NCBI RefSeq assembly: GCF_001583435.1
Contig: NZ_CP013251.1
Span: 2,067,617-2,131,616 of the forward strand
Length of the DNA stretch: 64,000 bases
From: Endozoicomonas montiporae CL-33
GTDB lineage: Bacteria > Pseudomonadota > Gammaproteobacteria > Pseudomonadales > Endozoicomonadaceae
Reading direction: 5' to 3'
The translations under genes were made by a program, and so were the position numbers. Positions within the stretch are counted from its first letter, which is position 1. Each line of letters opens with the position of its first letter. A model generated the notes under the pieces. That model searched no databases. It saw nothing but the letters and a program-made list of their open reading frames with translations, and had not been told where the DNA came from. This document shows positions 8,662-19,222 of this stretch, one piece after another.

Positions 8662-10167
8662 TTACTCAGTAAGCTGGAACTCAAACAATAAGTCGTCTGC
8701 TGCCTGAAGTTGTTGTTTTAGGGATATAATCTGATTTTCAGCCTCCTTCAGGAGCGTACTCAAGTGTTCAATTTCTTCTGTTTGGGCAGACTGGCTGTTT
8801 CTTTGTTCCGCAAGCTTTGCTGAATTTTCTTCAAATGTGTTCTCAAGGCTTTCCTTTTCCAGAGTGATGTTTTCTATGTCTTGCTCAAGGCTTTCCTTTT
8901 CCAGAGCGATGCTTTCTATGTCCTGCTCAAGGGACTCAATCTGCTGATTTCTTTGTCTTAAATTTTCTAAAATAACGCTCACGTTGTTTTGACTGCTTTC
9001 TAGCTTCTGTTCCATTACCCTGTTGGCTTCCTGTAACCTCAGGCGCTCGCTTTCCTGAAGTTTGAGTTCGTTCTCCAAAAACTGTAACTGCCCTATGAAG
9101 GATCGACAGCGGCATTGTAAGCCTTCAAATTGCGCTGAAAGCTCGGTAAGGGTAGCCTCTTTTGTAGTCAGGGTGCGGACTAATTCAGCTTTTGTCTTGC
9201 TTAGCCTTATAATGCGACCTTCCTGTATGTCCTGATATCTTTTTCTGGATTCGAGAGCTTGAGTCAGTTCTTCTTGGCTTTCATAGGATTGTATCTTGGC
9301 CAGTTGCAGATCCTTGGTCGCTTTTTCAAGTTTCTGATTGAGTCTGAACTGCTTTCTATCGGTTTGCATCGACCGTTCGGTATTGCTTTTCTTTAGTCTG
9401 GTATATTCTTCCACTAATCCCTTGCAACCCAGTTGCGCTGTTTCGAGTTTGTACTCCAATTGTCTAATGGTTTTTTCCAAGTTTTGCCTGACTGCGGTTG
9501 TACGACGATTAGTAGATTCACGTTCTATTCTGAGTTGCTCTTCTTCCTCCCATTTTTGTGCCTGTTCTGCCAGTCTCAGGCTCATCTGTCTTTCCTGTTT
9601 CGCGGCACTGGCTTCTGATGCTTTTGTTCGATCGTCACTGATGCAGTTAACAGCGTAACTGACTGCGCTGGCTAGAAGAGAGAGTGGTGCGCCAATGGTA
9701 AGAGTTCCCAAAAGTGGTATGCCTGTGGAGAGTATTGAGGAACTGTACGATGTGTCTGATAGGGCATTGGACTCATGAGCGGAAGCCAGTGTATTGATTC
9801 TGCTGGCCTGATTTCTGACATCATGAATGGCTTTAGCATATTCTCTGTTTTTGATCAGACTACCGGCTTCGCACACGATCTCGTAATTACTATGTTCGAG
9901 TGCCGATAGCTCACTGGCTTGTTGATTTTCCTGCAAAAGCATTCTGGAGACCGGGCCGATGACTGGAGTGATACTAAAGGCGGTCTCTAGGGCTTTTGTG
10001 GCGGGCAGGTAATGATCCAGCTGTTGCAGTAGCCGGTTGCACCCATTGGTTACAGCGTCAACAGCATGGCCGAGAAAGCTGCGTTTTGGCACGATGCCGG
10101 ACGGTTTCCATGACTCAAACGGTGTGGTCTGGTCGGTAAGTGTTCCGGCTAATCCTGCAAAGTCCAT
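8662..10167 (-). CDS. Unknown coiled-coil protein with one hydrophobic segment
   Basis: I do not recognise this 501-residue protein. Residues 1-130 are mixed and hydrophilic. A hydrophobic stretch around residues 145-180 (ILSTGIPLLGTLTIGAPLSLL) could be a membrane hairpin. From about residue 190 to the end it is almost all Glu/Gln/Lys/Leu-rich coiled coil, with 14-residue tandem repeats (LEQDIESIALEKES, LEQDIENITLEKES). ATG 10167 is preferred because AGGA sits 8 bases ahead; the in-frame ATG 10176 overlaps it. It breaks the usual isc-ndk spacing and faces the isc operon, which fits an acquired accessory gene. A membrane tether or secreted factor is possible, but nothing in the sequence proves it. 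Confidence 0.75.
   Translation of the reverse strand: MDFAGLAGTLTDQTTPFESWKPSGIVPKRSFLGHAVDAVTNGCNRLLQQLDHYLPATKALETAFSITPVIGPVSRMLLQENQQASELSALEHSNYEIVCEAGSLIKNREYAKAIHDVRNQASRINTLASAHESNALSDTSYSSSILSTGIPLLGTLTIGAPLSLLASAVSYAVNCISDDRTKASEASAAKQERQMSLRLAEQAQKWEEEEQLRIERESTNRRTTAVRQNLEKTIRQLEYKLETAQLGCKGLVEEYTRLKKSNTERSMQTDRKQFRLNQKLEKATKDLQLAKIQSYESQEELTQALESRKRYQDIQEGRIIRLSKTKAELVRTLTTKEATLTELSAQFEGLQCRCRSFIGQLQFLENELKLQESERLRLQEANRVMEQKLESSQNNVSVILENLRQRNQQIESLEQDIESIALEKESLEQDIENITLEKESLENTFEENSAKLAEQRNSQSAQTEEIEHLSTLLKEAENQIISLKQQLQAADDLLFEFQLTE
8842..8932. repeat. 42-base tandem repeat within the coiled-coil gene
   Basis: Two full 42-base units begin at 8842 and 8884, and a third starts at 8926; each begins CTCAAGG. 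They encode the 14-residue coiled-coil repeats near the C terminus, suggesting length change by slippage. Confidence 0.75.
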
Positions 10168-10582
10168 AGATTTCATCCTTGAATCTGGTCGTAAAATTAC
10201 TCAGATCATTGAGACAAGGCTCGGGTGTATTGGTTCCCATTTAAACCGGAATACTTCAGGAAATTCACGGCTCATTTTCTGTACGGAATGCTGGAATGTA
10301 TTGTGGTCTTTACCACTTCCGGGGTGGTAGTTATTACCTTCTGACTGGACACTTCCTATGCTATTTGCCGCCTTGCTGCGGGTCATAAAGACTGACAGTT
10401 TCACTGTCATCGTTTACAATGCCGCCATGCCATTCTTCATGATGTCCCTGTAAGTAAAGCTCTATGATTTGCAGTTGGTTGTGAAGAATGTCTCGAACTG
10501 AATTATAAGAACGGTCCCTTTCCGGTCGCTGAGCAGGCCGGGACTGGCGGGCCACGAACAAAGACAAGTTTGGAGAGTCTAA
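10168..10582. other. Intergenic region ahead of ndk, no gene supported
   Basis: These 415 bases hold only short frames. Two overlapping minus-strand frames (10361-10567 and 10201-10410) have somewhat protein-like composition and may be remnants of a decayed gene, but neither has a ribosome site or a recognisable motif. The ndk promoter must lie here. Confidence 0.5.
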
Positions 10583-11014
10583 ATGGCCGTAGAACGCACT
10601 TTGTCGATTATTAAGCCGGACGCTGTTGCCAAGAATATAATCGGTAAAATATACAAGCGCTTTGAAAAAGCGGGTCTGAAAATCGTTGGCTCAAGGATGA
10701 TCCATTTGAGTCAGGAGAAAGCAGAAGGCTTTTATGCAGAACATAAAGAACGGCCATTTTTCCCTGATCTGGTGGCCTTTATGACGTCGGGCCCTGTGGT
10801 GGTCTCTGTTCTGGAAGGGGACAATGCAGTGGCTCTGCACAGAGAGCTGATGGGCGCAACCAACCCGGCTGAAGCGGCACCAGGAACCATTCGTGCGGAT
10901 TTTGCTCAAACCATTGACGAAAACGCCGTACACGGTTCGGACTCTCCAACATCAGCAGCTCGGGAGATTGATTATTTCTTTGATGAAGCGGAACTCTGTC
11001 CGCGAACGAGATGA
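10583..11014 (+). CDS. ndk: Nucleoside diphosphate kinase
   Basis: Ndk transfers the gamma-phosphate of ATP to nucleoside diphosphates through a phosphohistidine. The active-site histidine is His117 in NAVHGSDS, and the fold signature [13 protein letters not shown] is at the N terminus. 143 residues, the usual length. GGAGAG lies ahead of ATG 10583. It begins the conserved ndk-rlmN-pilW-rodZ-hisS order. Confidence 0.96.
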   Translation: MAVERTLSIIKPDAVAKNIIGKIYKRFEKAGLKIVGSRMIHLSQEKAEGFYAEHKERPFFPDLVAFMTSGPVVVSVLEGDNAVALHRELMGATNPAEAAPGTIRADFAQTIDENAVHGSDSPTSAAREIDYFFDEAELCPRTR

Positions 11015-11021
11015 TAGTACG

Positions 11022-11049
11022 ATTGCCGGGCTTTGCGCCCGGCAATTTT
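11022..11049 (+). terminator. Rho-independent terminator after ndk
   Basis: TTGCCGGGC (11023-11031) and GCCCGGCAA (11037-11045) form a 9-bp stem with a 5-base loop, followed by TTTT. It ends immediately before the ribosome site of rlmN. Confidence 0.8.
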
Positions 11050-11060
11050 GAGGTATAGAA

Positions 11061-12206
11061 ATGTCAGAAACAGTCGGTCAGTCCGTCTCTGAAGTGAATG
11101 AAATGGCTAAAACGAACCTGCTGGGTTTGTCCCGCAGCAAGATGGAAGCCTTCTTTGTCAGCATTGGTGAAAAGAAGTTTCGTGCCCAGCAGGTGCTGAA
11201 GTGGATTCATCATGAGCGTGTTGACAGCTTCGACGATATGACCAATGTCAGCAAGGCTTTGCGTGAGCGACTGAAACAGGTCGCCGAGATTCGCGGGCCT
11301 GAAATTGTCAGCAGTCATTTTTCTGAGGATGGTACCTGTAAATGGGTGGTCAGGGTGACCAGTGGCAGTTGTGTAGAAACCGTTTACATCCCGGAAGGGG
11401 ATCGTGGCACATTGTGTGTGTCTTCTCAGGCAGGTTGCTCGCTGGACTGCAGCTTCTGTTCAACGGGCAAGCAGGGTTTTAACTCGGATCTGACGGTCGC
11501 CGAAATCATTGGTCAGGTCTGGGTAGCAGCCCGGCACTTTGGTAACGTGCCTGCTAAAATCGATCGTCGCATTACCAATGTGGTGATGATGGGCATGGGT
11601 GAGCCACTCATGAACTTCGATAATGTGGTCGATGCCATGAATCTGATGATGGATGACTTTGGTTATGGTCTTTCCAAGCGTCGGGTGACACTGAGTACTT
11701 CCGGTGTGGTGCCCATGCTGCGCAAGCTGGGTGAAGTGACCGATGTGTCACTCGCGGTATCGCTGCATGCACCCAACGACGAACTTCGTAATGTGCTGGT
11801 TCCGATCAATAAGAAGTATCCGTTGGCTCAATTGATGGATGCTATTGATTTTTACATGAATTCACTACCGGACAACCGTCGTGTGGTGACGATTGAGTAT
11901 ACCTTGCTGGCAGGTGTGAATGATCAGCCTGAGCAAGCCGAACAGCTGATTGAGTTGTTGAAAGATGTGCCCTGCAAGCTGAATCTGATACCCTTTAATC
12001 CATTCCCTCATTCCGGTTACGACCGACCCAGCAATAATGCGGTTCGTCGTTTTCAGGAAAGAATGCAGGCTGCCGGTTTTAATACAACGGTACGCAAAAC
12101 CCGTGGGGATGATATTGATGCTGCCTGTGGTCAGCTGGTGGGACAGGTGAATGACCGAACACGCCGAAGCCAGCGCTATATTGAAGCAAGGCAGCTGGAA
12201 GCCTGA
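11061..12206 (+). CDS. rlmN: 23S rRNA/tRNA adenine-C2 methyltransferase RlmN
   Basis: RlmN is a radical-SAM enzyme that methylates C2 of A2503 in 23S rRNA and A37 in some tRNAs. The Fe-S cluster motif is Cys126-x3-Cys130-x2-Cys133 ([16 protein letters not shown]). The cysteine needed for methyl transfer lies in [15 protein letters not shown] near the C terminus. Other family blocks include [12 protein letters not shown] and LSTSGVVP. 381 residues. The start at 11061 has GAGG 7-8 bases upstream; the inner ATG at 11103 is a less likely start. Confidence 0.96.
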   Translation: MSETVGQSVSEVNEMAKTNLLGLSRSKMEAFFVSIGEKKFRAQQVLKWIHHERVDSFDDMTNVSKALRERLKQVAEIRGPEIVSSHFSEDGTCKWVVRVTSGSCVETVYIPEGDRGTLCVSSQAGCSLDCSFCSTGKQGFNSDLTVAEIIGQVWVAARHFGNVPAKIDRRITNVVMMGMGEPLMNFDNVVDAMNLMMDDFGYGLSKRRVTLSTSGVVPMLRKLGEVTDVSLAVSLHAPNDELRNVLVPINKKYPLAQLMDAIDFYMNSLPDNRRVVTIEYTLLAGVNDQPEQAEQLIELLKDVPCKLNLIPFNPFPHSGYDRPSNNAVRRFQERMQAAGFNTTVRKTRGDDIDAACGQLVGQVNDRTRRSQRYIEARQLEA

Positions 12207-12287
12207 ATAAGCCCTGATAAGGCAGTGCTCTTTCTCAATAAGGTTGCACTGTCTTTTGCGGGCAATACTAATAATCAGGGGAGTAGC

Positions 12288-13058
12288 ATGACTGCAAGAA
12301 GGAAGCCTTGTTCAGCTTTCATGTGTGCAATGCTGGCGGTTGTATTAACCGGTTGTGTGTCAACAGGTGGCCGGCAGACGGATGAAAATCAGGCTGTGCG
12401 TAGCTATATTGATCTCGCCAGAGGCTATGTGCAGGAAGGGTATACGGAGAATGCCATTAAGCCGTTGAACCGGGCTTTGGAAATTCAACCAGGTTCGTCT
12501 GATGTACATGCTATGTTTGCTCTCGTCTATCAGCTTCAGGGCGAGAACAGGTTGGCAGAACAATCGTTCCGCAAGGCGCTTTCTCTCAGTTCCGGCTCTT
12601 CTGAAATACACAACAACTATGGTGCATTTCTTTTCAGTCAGAACCGTTTGAGCGAAGCTTACCGTCAGTTTACACTGGCTGGAGATGATGTCCGCTATCC
12701 TCAGCGCAGTCGCGTTTTCGAGAATATGGGGCTGGTTGCACTGCAGCAGGGGCAGCGCGACAGGGCTCGGCAGAATTTTGAAAAATCCCTGAAACTGAAT
12801 GCCAATTTACCCAGGGCCAGGCTTGAGCTGGCGTCTCTTTTCTATGAACAGGGACAGTACCCTCTGGCCTGGGAGCATTATCAGACATTTGTCACAATGT
12901 CGTCGCAAAATGAGCGTAGCCTGCAGCTGGGAATCAGGCTGGCAAGAGCTAACGGCGACAACAGCGCAGCAGCCCGTTATGCTGATGAGCTGCAGCGTTA
13001 TTATCCCAACTCAAAAGCGGGGTGGGATTCCCGGAGTCGAAGCAGTTATGACTACTGA
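12288..13058 (+). CDS. pilW: Type IV pilus biogenesis lipoprotein PilW/PilF (TPR protein)
   Basis: PilW/PilF is an outer-membrane lipoprotein that helps the PilQ secretin assemble and so supports type IV pili. The start at ATG 12288 has GGGGAG 4 bases upstream and gives a lipoprotein signal ending VVLTGCVS, with the lipidated Cys about 20 residues in. The rest of the 256 residues is TPR repeats (SYIDLARGYVQEGYTENAIKPLNRALEI and following). It overlaps the rodZ start by 11 bases, so the two are probably translationally coupled. The position between rlmN and rodZ is conserved. Confidence 0.93.
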   Translation: MTARRKPCSAFMCAMLAVVLTGCVSTGGRQTDENQAVRSYIDLARGYVQEGYTENAIKPLNRALEIQPGSSDVHAMFALVYQLQGENRLAEQSFRKALSLSSGSSEIHNNYGAFLFSQNRLSEAYRQFTLAGDDVRYPQRSRVFENMGLVALQQGQRDRARQNFEKSLKLNANLPRARLELASLFYEQGQYPLAWEHYQTFVTMSSQNERSLQLGIRLARANGDNSAAARYADELQRYYPNSKAGWDSRSRSSYDY

Positions 13059-14121
13059 CTTATTAGAAGCAAAGACCGAAACAGAAAGCGAAAGCCTCTT
13101 GGATGAAACAGTAAATGCCGATATTCAGTCGGCGCACGATCAAAAATCCGCTCAGGCAGAAGAAAGAGGTACCCTGTCTCCCGGTGAGAGGCTACAACGA
13201 TCCCGTGAGATAAAAGGGCTGACACCGGAAGAGGTGGCGGACCTCCTCAAAATTCCTGCATCTTATATTGTTGCTATTGATCAGAATGCTTTCGATAAAC
13301 TGCCGGGGCTGATGTTCGCCCGGGGGTACCTGCGAAGTTATGCCCGACTGGTAGAGCTTGATGCGGATGAAATTATCCATCACTTCGATCAGTTTACCGG
13401 TGACAACGGTAAGGAAACCCCCAGGCTTTCCGAGGGGAAGGATGTAGAAATTCGCCGCCATGTATCGCCGGTGGTGAGTGTTGGTGGAGTGGTCAGTATT
13501 GTTTCCATTCTGCTGGTGGTAGCTTTTAGTTATTACAACTGGGGCGGAGGACGCACCGATGCGGCTTCGGAAACGGACGTTGCAGAACTTGTAGCCCCAT
13601 CGCTGCCTGATACTGCTGCTCTTCAGCCTGTGGCTGTCGAGCCAGAGATTTTGCCTCAGGTGACTGAGCCAGACCCTGCTGTTCTGATGCCTGATGACCT
13701 GGGTGAGCCCGTGGCTGATACTCGTCAAGACGAAATAGTTCCTGCAGAGGTCGTTGCGTCAGAGGCTCCGGTTCAGGAAGTCGTTAACCCGGTTGAGACT
13801 GTTAATCCGGTTGAGACTACAGCACAAGCAATTGTTCCTCCTGTGGAACCGGCACTGCCGGGTATGACGCATCTGGTGATTCGCTTTATTGAGGATTGCT
13901 GGATTCAGGTGCGTGATATGGCGGGTAAAAGTCTCTATACCGATGTGCAGAAAGCGGGTTCCAGTCTGGATCTGGAAGTGCCTGATACCATTCAGGTTCG
14001 GTTTGGTAACGTGGCGGGTGTGCAGTCGGTAACTTTCAATGGTGAACCGGTTGAGGTGAAGGCCTCGGAACCGGGTCGTAATGTGGTCAGTCTGGTGCTT
14101 GGCTCTGAAGATGCCGGTTAA
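13048..14121 (+). CDS. rodZ: Cell-shape protein RodZ
   Basis: RodZ links the MreB cytoskeleton to the elongasome. The order of parts is typical: a cytoplasmic Cro/C1-type helix-turn-helix (about residues 45-110, GERLQRSREIKGLTPEEVADLL), a single membrane helix at about 139-162 (VVSVGGVVSIVSILLVVAFSYY), a long Pro/Glu/Val-rich periplasmic linker and a C-terminal DUF4115 domain (MTHLVIRFIEDCWIQVRD). The ATG at 13048 lies inside the end of pilW. The frame is open far upstream, but that region is the pilW gene in another frame. Confidence 0.93.
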   Translation: MTTDLLEAKTETESESLLDETVNADIQSAHDQKSAQAEERGTLSPGERLQRSREIKGLTPEEVADLLKIPASYIVAIDQNAFDKLPGLMFARGYLRSYARLVELDADEIIHHFDQFTGDNGKETPRLSEGKDVEIRRHVSPVVSVGGVVSIVSILLVVAFSYYNWGGGRTDAASETDVAELVAPSLPDTAALQPVAVEPEILPQVTEPDPAVLMPDDLGEPVADTRQDEIVPAEVVASEAPVQEVVNPVETVNPVETTAQAIVPPVEPALPGMTHLVIRFIEDCWIQVRDMAGKSLYTDVQKAGSSLDLEVPDTIQVRFGNVAGVQSVTFNGEPVEVKASEPGRNVVSLVLGSEDAG

Positions 14122-14226
14122 TCAGTATTTTGACTGTTATCATTAAGCCGGAACCGTTATAGTTGCTCCCTTTGTCCGACCGGCCTGTCTGGTTGGCATA
14201 GTTGAGGATTGAGAGGACGTCAGAAG

Positions 14227-15498
14227 TTGGCAAAGCAACTGAAAGCTATTCGTGGCATGAACGATCTCCTGCCAGGTCAGAGTCCGGCATGGCAGTATCT
14301 TGAAGGTAAGTTTCGGCAGCTGATGGCCCATTATGGCTACAGTGAAGTTCGTATGCCGATCGTTGAGCCCACTGATCTGTTCTGCCGTGGTATTGGTGCT
14401 GGCACCGATGTCATAGAAAAAGAGATGTACACCTTTAATGATCGCAACGGTGAAAGTCTTTCTTTACGCCCGGAATCAACCGCCAGTTGTGTGAGAGCGG
14501 CGATAGAACACGGGCTGCTTTATAATCAGGTTCAACGCATGTGGACGTCAGGTCCGATGTTCCGCTATGAGCGTCCTCAAAAAGGTCGCTATCGTCAATT
14601 TCATCAGTTTAGTGTTGAAACCTTTGGCATGGCCGGCGCAGATATTGATGCTGAACTGATTCTTCTCACTGCCCGCTTCTGGAAAGAACTGGGATTGACT
14701 GAGCATGTTCGGCTAGAGTTGAATACGCTGGGGACGCTGGAAGCGCGTAAGGCCTATCGTACCGCTCTGGTTGAATACCTGAGCCGCTACGAATCTGAAC
14801 TGGATGAAGACAGTCAGCGTCGCCTGAGCATCAATCCGATGCGCATTCTGGATAGCAAAGATGCACGTACTCAGGAGATCGTAAAAGATGCGCCTGTATT
14901 GCAGGACTATCTTGATGACGAGTCCAGAGAGCACTTTGAAACCCTGAAAAGCATTCTTGATGCTGCCGGTGTTCAATACGTCGTCAACCCGACGCTGGTG
15001 AGAGGGCTGGATTACTACAGTCGAACCGTGTTTGAATGGATTACAGACAGTCTGGGCGCTCAGGGCACCGTCTGTGGCGGCGGGCGCTACGACGCTCTGG
15101 TTGAGTTGCTGGGTGGTAAGCCAACGCCTGCGGTAGGTTTTGCCATGGGTATCGAACGCCTGGTGCTGTTGCTGGAAACCCTGAATCTGATTCCGGACAG
15201 TGTCAGTAAAACCATTGATGTTGCAGTGGTGACCCGTGGTGAAGGCGTTAGCGGGCGTGCCATGCCAATGTTGGAAACCCTTCGCAATGGCTTGCCGGAA
15301 CTGCGCATGCAGGTGAACTGCGGCGGTGGTTTCAAAGGACAGATGAAGCGTGCTTATAGTAGTGGCGCTGATATTGCCCTGATTATTGGTGAGGACGAGC
15401 TGGCGAACCATTCAGTCACCGTTAAACCACTGAACAGTGACGAGCCTCAGCAAACGATGGACGTGAATGCAGCGATTGAGTATCTGCAGGCAAAATAA
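14227..15498 (+). CDS. hisS: Histidine-tRNA ligase
   Basis: HisS charges tRNA-His. The class II synthetase motifs are present: motif 2 ([23 protein letters not shown]) and the histidine-specific blocks [15 protein letters not shown] and [14 protein letters not shown], then an anticodon-binding domain. The start is most likely TTG 14227 ([16 protein letters not shown]), which aligns with the E. coli N terminus and has GAGGA at 14213-14217. That gives 423 residues. An upstream in-frame TTG at 14209 overlaps the ribosome site. Confidence 0.95.
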   Translation: MAKQLKAIRGMNDLLPGQSPAWQYLEGKFRQLMAHYGYSEVRMPIVEPTDLFCRGIGAGTDVIEKEMYTFNDRNGESLSLRPESTASCVRAAIEHGLLYNQVQRMWTSGPMFRYERPQKGRYRQFHQFSVETFGMAGADIDAELILLTARFWKELGLTEHVRLELNTLGTLEARKAYRTALVEYLSRYESELDEDSQRRLSINPMRILDSKDARTQEIVKDAPVLQDYLDDESREHFETLKSILDAAGVQYVVNPTLVRGLDYYSRTVFEWITDSLGAQGTVCGGGRYDALVELLGGKPTPAVGFAMGIERLVLLLETLNLIPDSVSKTIDVAVVTRGEGVSGRAMPMLETLRNGLPELRMQVNCGGGFKGQMKRAYSSGADIALIIGEDELANHSVTVKPLNSDEPQQTMDVNAAIEYLQAK

Positions 15499-15575
15499 CC
15501 CTGACATCTGCTGTTTGATGTGGCACGTTGCCCGACAGTTAAGATGATTAGAAAAGGTTTCTCAGGAGTAAGAGT

Positions 15576-16250
15576 GTGAACCGTACTGACGAAGAAGAAA
15601 TTGAGCTGCTTAAACGCGTCTGGTCTGAATACGGTAAGCCAGCCGTTTATGGTGTGGCGATTACCATGGCGGTTATTTTTGGTTACAAGGGTTACCAGAA
15701 GCATCAGTATGAAACGGCTTCTGCCGCATCTGCCCTGTACCAGAATCTGTTGGAGGCCACACAGGCTGGTCAGATGGCTCAAACGCTGTCTGAAGATCAG
15801 AAGAGCACGATGACTCATGTGGTCAGCAGCCTTCAGGATGACTACAGCGGTACACGTTACGCGTCGTTTGCCACCATGATTCAGGCGCAGCAACAGGTGC
15901 TGGAGAATGATCTGGACTCGGCACGCGCCTCTCTGGAGTGGGTGTTGAATAACAAGCCTGAAGCTGAGGTAGAGCAGGTGGCTCGTGCCCGTCTGGCTCG
16001 TGTCATTCTGGGTCAGGGTGACGAACATGCTCAGGCGGCTCTGGATGTTCTTGCCAAGGCAAAAGCGGACGAGGCCTTTGTAGCGACTGTTGAAGGTGTT
16101 CGTGGTGATGCTTACGTGGCTCTGGGTCAGCTGGATCAGGCACGCGATGCATACCAGAAAGCGCTGGATGCGGCTCGTGATCATGGCGAGTCCCTGCCAA
16201 TACTGCAATTTAAACTGGACGATCTGGCAGCTAACGTACAAGAGGGCTAA
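15576..16250 (+). CDS. yfgM: Periplasmic TPR membrane protein YfgM
   Basis: YfgM is an ancillary component associated with the Sec translocon and periplasmic chaperones. The 224-residue protein has a short cytoplasmic N terminus (MNRTDEEEIELLKRVWSEYG), one membrane helix at about residues 22-40 and periplasmic TPR-like repeats. The start is GTG with AGGAG upstream. It is 3 bases ahead of bamB, so both are co-transcribed, as in E. coli. Confidence 0.92.
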   Translation: MNRTDEEEIELLKRVWSEYGKPAVYGVAITMAVIFGYKGYQKHQYETASAASALYQNLLEATQAGQMAQTLSEDQKSTMTHVVSSLQDDYSGTRYASFATMIQAQQQVLENDLDSARASLEWVLNNKPEAEVEQVARARLARVILGQGDEHAQAALDVLAKAKADEAFVATVEGVRGDAYVALGQLDQARDAYQKALDAARDHGESLPILQFKLDDLAANVQEG

Positions 16251-16253
16251 TGC

Positions 16254-17405
16254 ATGGAACGGTTTTTCAGGTCGCTGATGGTGGTTACTCTGTCAGTGGG
16301 TTTGACAGCCTGTGGTATGTTCTCCAAGGATGACGAGGAGGTGCGTACCCCCAAACCCCTGACCAGCTTTGAAGCCAGTGTCGAAATGAAGCAGGTCTGG
16401 TCCCATAACATCGGTGAAGGTGTCAGAGACAGCTATGAACAGCTGTTGCCTTCCGTGTTTGGTGATGTCATTTACACCGCTGGTGCTAATGGAACCGTTA
16501 CCGCGCTGGAATTGGAATCAGGCAAACGGGTCTGGAACCGCAAGCTGGGCGTTCAGGTAGGTGGTGGTATCAATGCCATGCAGGGCATGCTGCTGCTGGG
16601 TACGCTCGATGGCCGGGTTCTGGCTCTGAGTGCTGAAGATGGTAGCGACCTCTGGGAAACCCGTGTTAGCAGTGAAGTGATTTCGATCCCTCAGATGAGT
16701 GGCAATACGGTTATTGTGCAGAGCATTGATGACACCGTATCGGCGATTAACGCTGAGACCGGCGAGATTGTCTGGACGCAGGAGAATCTGCAGCCTGCTC
16801 TGACATTAAGGGGTTCCAGCTCGCCACGGATTGAAAGTGGTGCGGTGTTTGCCGGGTTCCACAGTGGTGAAGCCCGGGCGTATCGCATTGAAGACGGCAC
16901 GCCGCTCTGGGCCAGCAAGGTGGCATTACCTAAGGGTTCCTCGGAACTGGAACGAATGGTTGATATTAATGCATCGCCGCTGATTGTGGGTGATAACGTA
17001 TTTATGGTCAGCTATCAGGGTAATGCGGCTGCACTGGATATGTACAGTGGCAGGGTGCGCTGGAATCGTGAGATTTCCAGTTACAAGCCGATGTCTTCCG
17101 GTTTTGGCTCTCTGTACCTGACGGATCAGGACAGCTATGTCAGCTCCATTGATCAGCGAACCGGTGCGGTTGGCTGGCGTCAGGATCAGCTGGAGTATCG
17201 TCAGGTGAGTGCGCCGGCAGCTTACAGCAGCTATGTTGCAGTGGGCGATCTGGATGGCTACGTGCACCTCCTGTCCCAGGTGGATGGCAGTATGGCAGGC
17301 CGCTATAAGGTGGGTACTGCGATCAGGTCGCAGCCAGTCTCTGCCGGGAATCTGTTGCTGGTGCTGGATGCTAAAGGCAAGCTGTATGCCTTTGCTCAAA
17401 AGTAG
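16254..17405 (+). CDS. bamB: Outer membrane protein assembly lipoprotein BamB
   Basis: BamB is a lipoprotein of the BAM complex that inserts beta-barrel proteins in the outer membrane. The N terminus is a lipoprotein signal (MERFFRSLMVVTLSVGLTAC, lipid on Cys20). The remaining 360 residues are PQQ/WD-like repeats of an eight-bladed propeller (for example GTVTALELESGKRVWNRKLG and DTVSAINAETGEIVWTQE). 383 residues; it ends the hisS-yfgM-bamB run before a terminator. Confidence 0.95.
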   Translation: MERFFRSLMVVTLSVGLTACGMFSKDDEEVRTPKPLTSFEASVEMKQVWSHNIGEGVRDSYEQLLPSVFGDVIYTAGANGTVTALELESGKRVWNRKLGVQVGGGINAMQGMLLLGTLDGRVLALSAEDGSDLWETRVSSEVISIPQMSGNTVIVQSIDDTVSAINAETGEIVWTQENLQPALTLRGSSSPRIESGAVFAGFHSGEARAYRIEDGTPLWASKVALPKGSSELERMVDINASPLIVGDNVFMVSYQGNAAALDMYSGRVRWNREISSYKPMSSGFGSLYLTDQDSYVSSIDQRTGAVGWRQDQLEYRQVSAPAAYSSYVAVGDLDGYVHLLSQVDGSMAGRYKVGTAIRSQPVSAGNLLLVLDAKGKLYAFAQK

Positions 17406-17435
17406 CTATCGTAAGTAGCTTCTAAAATAATTTAT

Positions 17436-17513
17436 AACCGGAATCAGCTGGTTCCGGTTGTTTGTCTCTCATCGGGCTGAATCCTGAACAGGTTCAGCCC
17501 GTTTTGTGTTTTT
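17436..17513 (+). terminator. Terminator region after bamB
   Basis: Two hairpins follow bamB. AACCGGAA/TTCCGGTT (17436-17459) is followed by TGTTTGTC, and GGGCTGAA/TTCAGCCC (17474-17500) by GTTTTGTGTTTTT. The second is a clear Rho-independent terminator. Confidence 0.8.
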
Positions 17514-17696
17514 AAAACAGCTGCGAAAGTCACTGTACTTGCGTTGTTGTTTCTATTGAAATGTTGCCTGATGGTTTTCTGTTCAGAAGCTTTCGGAGCG
17601 TGGCTTGGTGTTCGAATAGTTTAATGTCCGAATAGCCTGAAGTCCGAAAAGCTCGTAGTCAGAAAGTCATCTGGCAACGTTTATGGTAAGAGAAGT

Positions 17697-19172
17697 ATGG
17701 TTCCTGTTATTGCTCTGGTGGGGCGCCCTAATGTCGGTAAGTCCACCCTGTTTAATCGTCTGACGCGCTCCCGTGATGCGCTGGTAGCCAATGTTGCCGG
17801 TCTGACCCGCGACCGCAAATACGGTGAAGGTAAAATCGGTGCCAGTCCTTATATTGTTGTTGATACCGGCGGTATCAGTGGTGATGAGGAAGGTATTGAT
17901 TCTGTTATGGCTGAGCAGTCTCTGGCGGCTATTCGGGAAGCGGACATTGTCTTGTTCCTGGTGGATGCCCGTGCAGGTTTGACCGCTGCTGATGAAATGA
18001 TTGCGGATCATTTGCGCAAACAGAACAAACGCTACCACCTGGTGTTGAATAAAACTGACAGCATCGATGCCGATCAGGCTGAGACCGATTTTGCCGTACT
18101 GGGTTTTGGTGAAGCGTTCCATATCGCTGCGGTTCATGGTCGTGGCGTGCGCGGCATGATTGATGGCGTACTGGAAGAAAACAAGGCGCTCAACCCTGAA
18201 GAGTTTGATGAAGAATACGAAGCGGAAACCGTAAAAGCTCGCGGCATCAAGATTGGTATTGTCGGTCGTCCGAATGTGGGTAAATCCACACTGGTTAACC
18301 GTCTGCTGGGTGAAGACCGGGTGGTGGTTTACGATCAGGCCGGTACTACCCGGGACAGCGTTTATATTCCTTACGAGCGGTTTGGTCAGGAGTACACGCT
18401 GATTGATACGGCCGGTGTGCGTCGTCGTGGCAAGGTGCATGAGATTGCCGAGAAGTTCTCGGTGGTCAAAACCCTGAAAGCCATTGAAGATGCCAACGTG
18501 GTCGTACTGGTGGTGGATGCCCGTGAAGGTATTGTGGAACAGGACCTGCATATGCTGGGCTTTGTTCTGGATGCCGGTCGTGCCGTTGTGATTGCGGTCA
18601 ACAAGTGGGACGGTATGAAGGAAGAAGAACGCAAGCGGGTGAAGGAAGAGCTTTCACGTCGCCTTGAGTTCATCAACTTTGCCCGGATTCATATGATCTC
18701 TGCGCTCCACGGTACCAATGTGGGTCACCTTTACGAGTCCATTGATGAAGCTTATGAGTGTGCTACCCGCAAGCTGTCCACTAATCAACTGACCCGTATT
18801 CTGGAAGATGCGGTGAAGATTCATCAACCGCCCATGGTGCGTAACCGTCGAATCAAACTGCGTTACTGTCATGCCGGTGCGATGAATCCGCCAACGATCA
18901 TCATTCACGGCAACCAGACGGAAGAAGTGCCAGCGTCTTATAAACGTTATCTGGAAAATACCTTCCGTAAAGTACTGAAAATCATGGGAACACCGATTCG
19001 TATTGAGTTCCGCACCAGTGAGAACCCGTACGAGGATCGCAAGCGCGAGCATCGCAAGAATACCGGTGAAGGCCGCAAGGTGACCCATAAGCGCCGTACC
19101 ATTGAAGTCAGTGAGAAAAAGCTGAACAAGAAAAAGAAGAAGGTGCAGTCGCGCAGAAAAGGTACGTCCTGA
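17697..19172 (+). CDS. der: Ribosome assembly GTPase Der (EngA)
   Basis: Der is an essential GTPase for maturation of the 50S subunit. It has two successive G domains, each with a P-loop GRPNVGKST (near residues 8 and 193), DxxG (DTGGIS and DTAGVR) and N/TKxD motifs (NKTDS and NKWDG). A KH-like C-terminal domain and a Lys/Arg-rich tail ([16 protein letters not shown]) follow. 491 residues, matching E. coli. It follows the bamB terminator and probably has its own promoter in 17514-17696. Confidence 0.96.
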   Translation: MVPVIALVGRPNVGKSTLFNRLTRSRDALVANVAGLTRDRKYGEGKIGASPYIVVDTGGISGDEEGIDSVMAEQSLAAIREADIVLFLVDARAGLTAADEMIADHLRKQNKRYHLVLNKTDSIDADQAETDFAVLGFGEAFHIAAVHGRGVRGMIDGVLEENKALNPEEFDEEYEAETVKARGIKIGIVGRPNVGKSTLVNRLLGEDRVVVYDQAGTTRDSVYIPYERFGQEYTLIDTAGVRRRGKVHEIAEKFSVVKTLKAIEDANVVVLVVDAREGIVEQDLHMLGFVLDAGRAVVIAVNKWDGMKEEERKRVKEELSRRLEFINFARIHMISALHGTNVGHLYESIDEAYECATRKLSTNQLTRILEDAVKIHQPPMVRNRRIKLRYCHAGAMNPPTIIIHGNQTEEVPASYKRYLENTFRKVLKIMGTPIRIEFRTSENPYEDRKREHRKNTGEGRKVTHKRRTIEVSEKKLNKKKKKVQSRRKGTS

Positions 19173-19222
19173 AGCCTTGATGTTTTAGAGTAAAGGTTGG
19201 CAAGTGCTTTCTGGAGATGACA

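Noticed and set aside
10201..10567. Two overlapping short minus-strand frames ahead of ndk
   Set aside because: Slightly protein-like but without start signals or motifs; at most a remnant.
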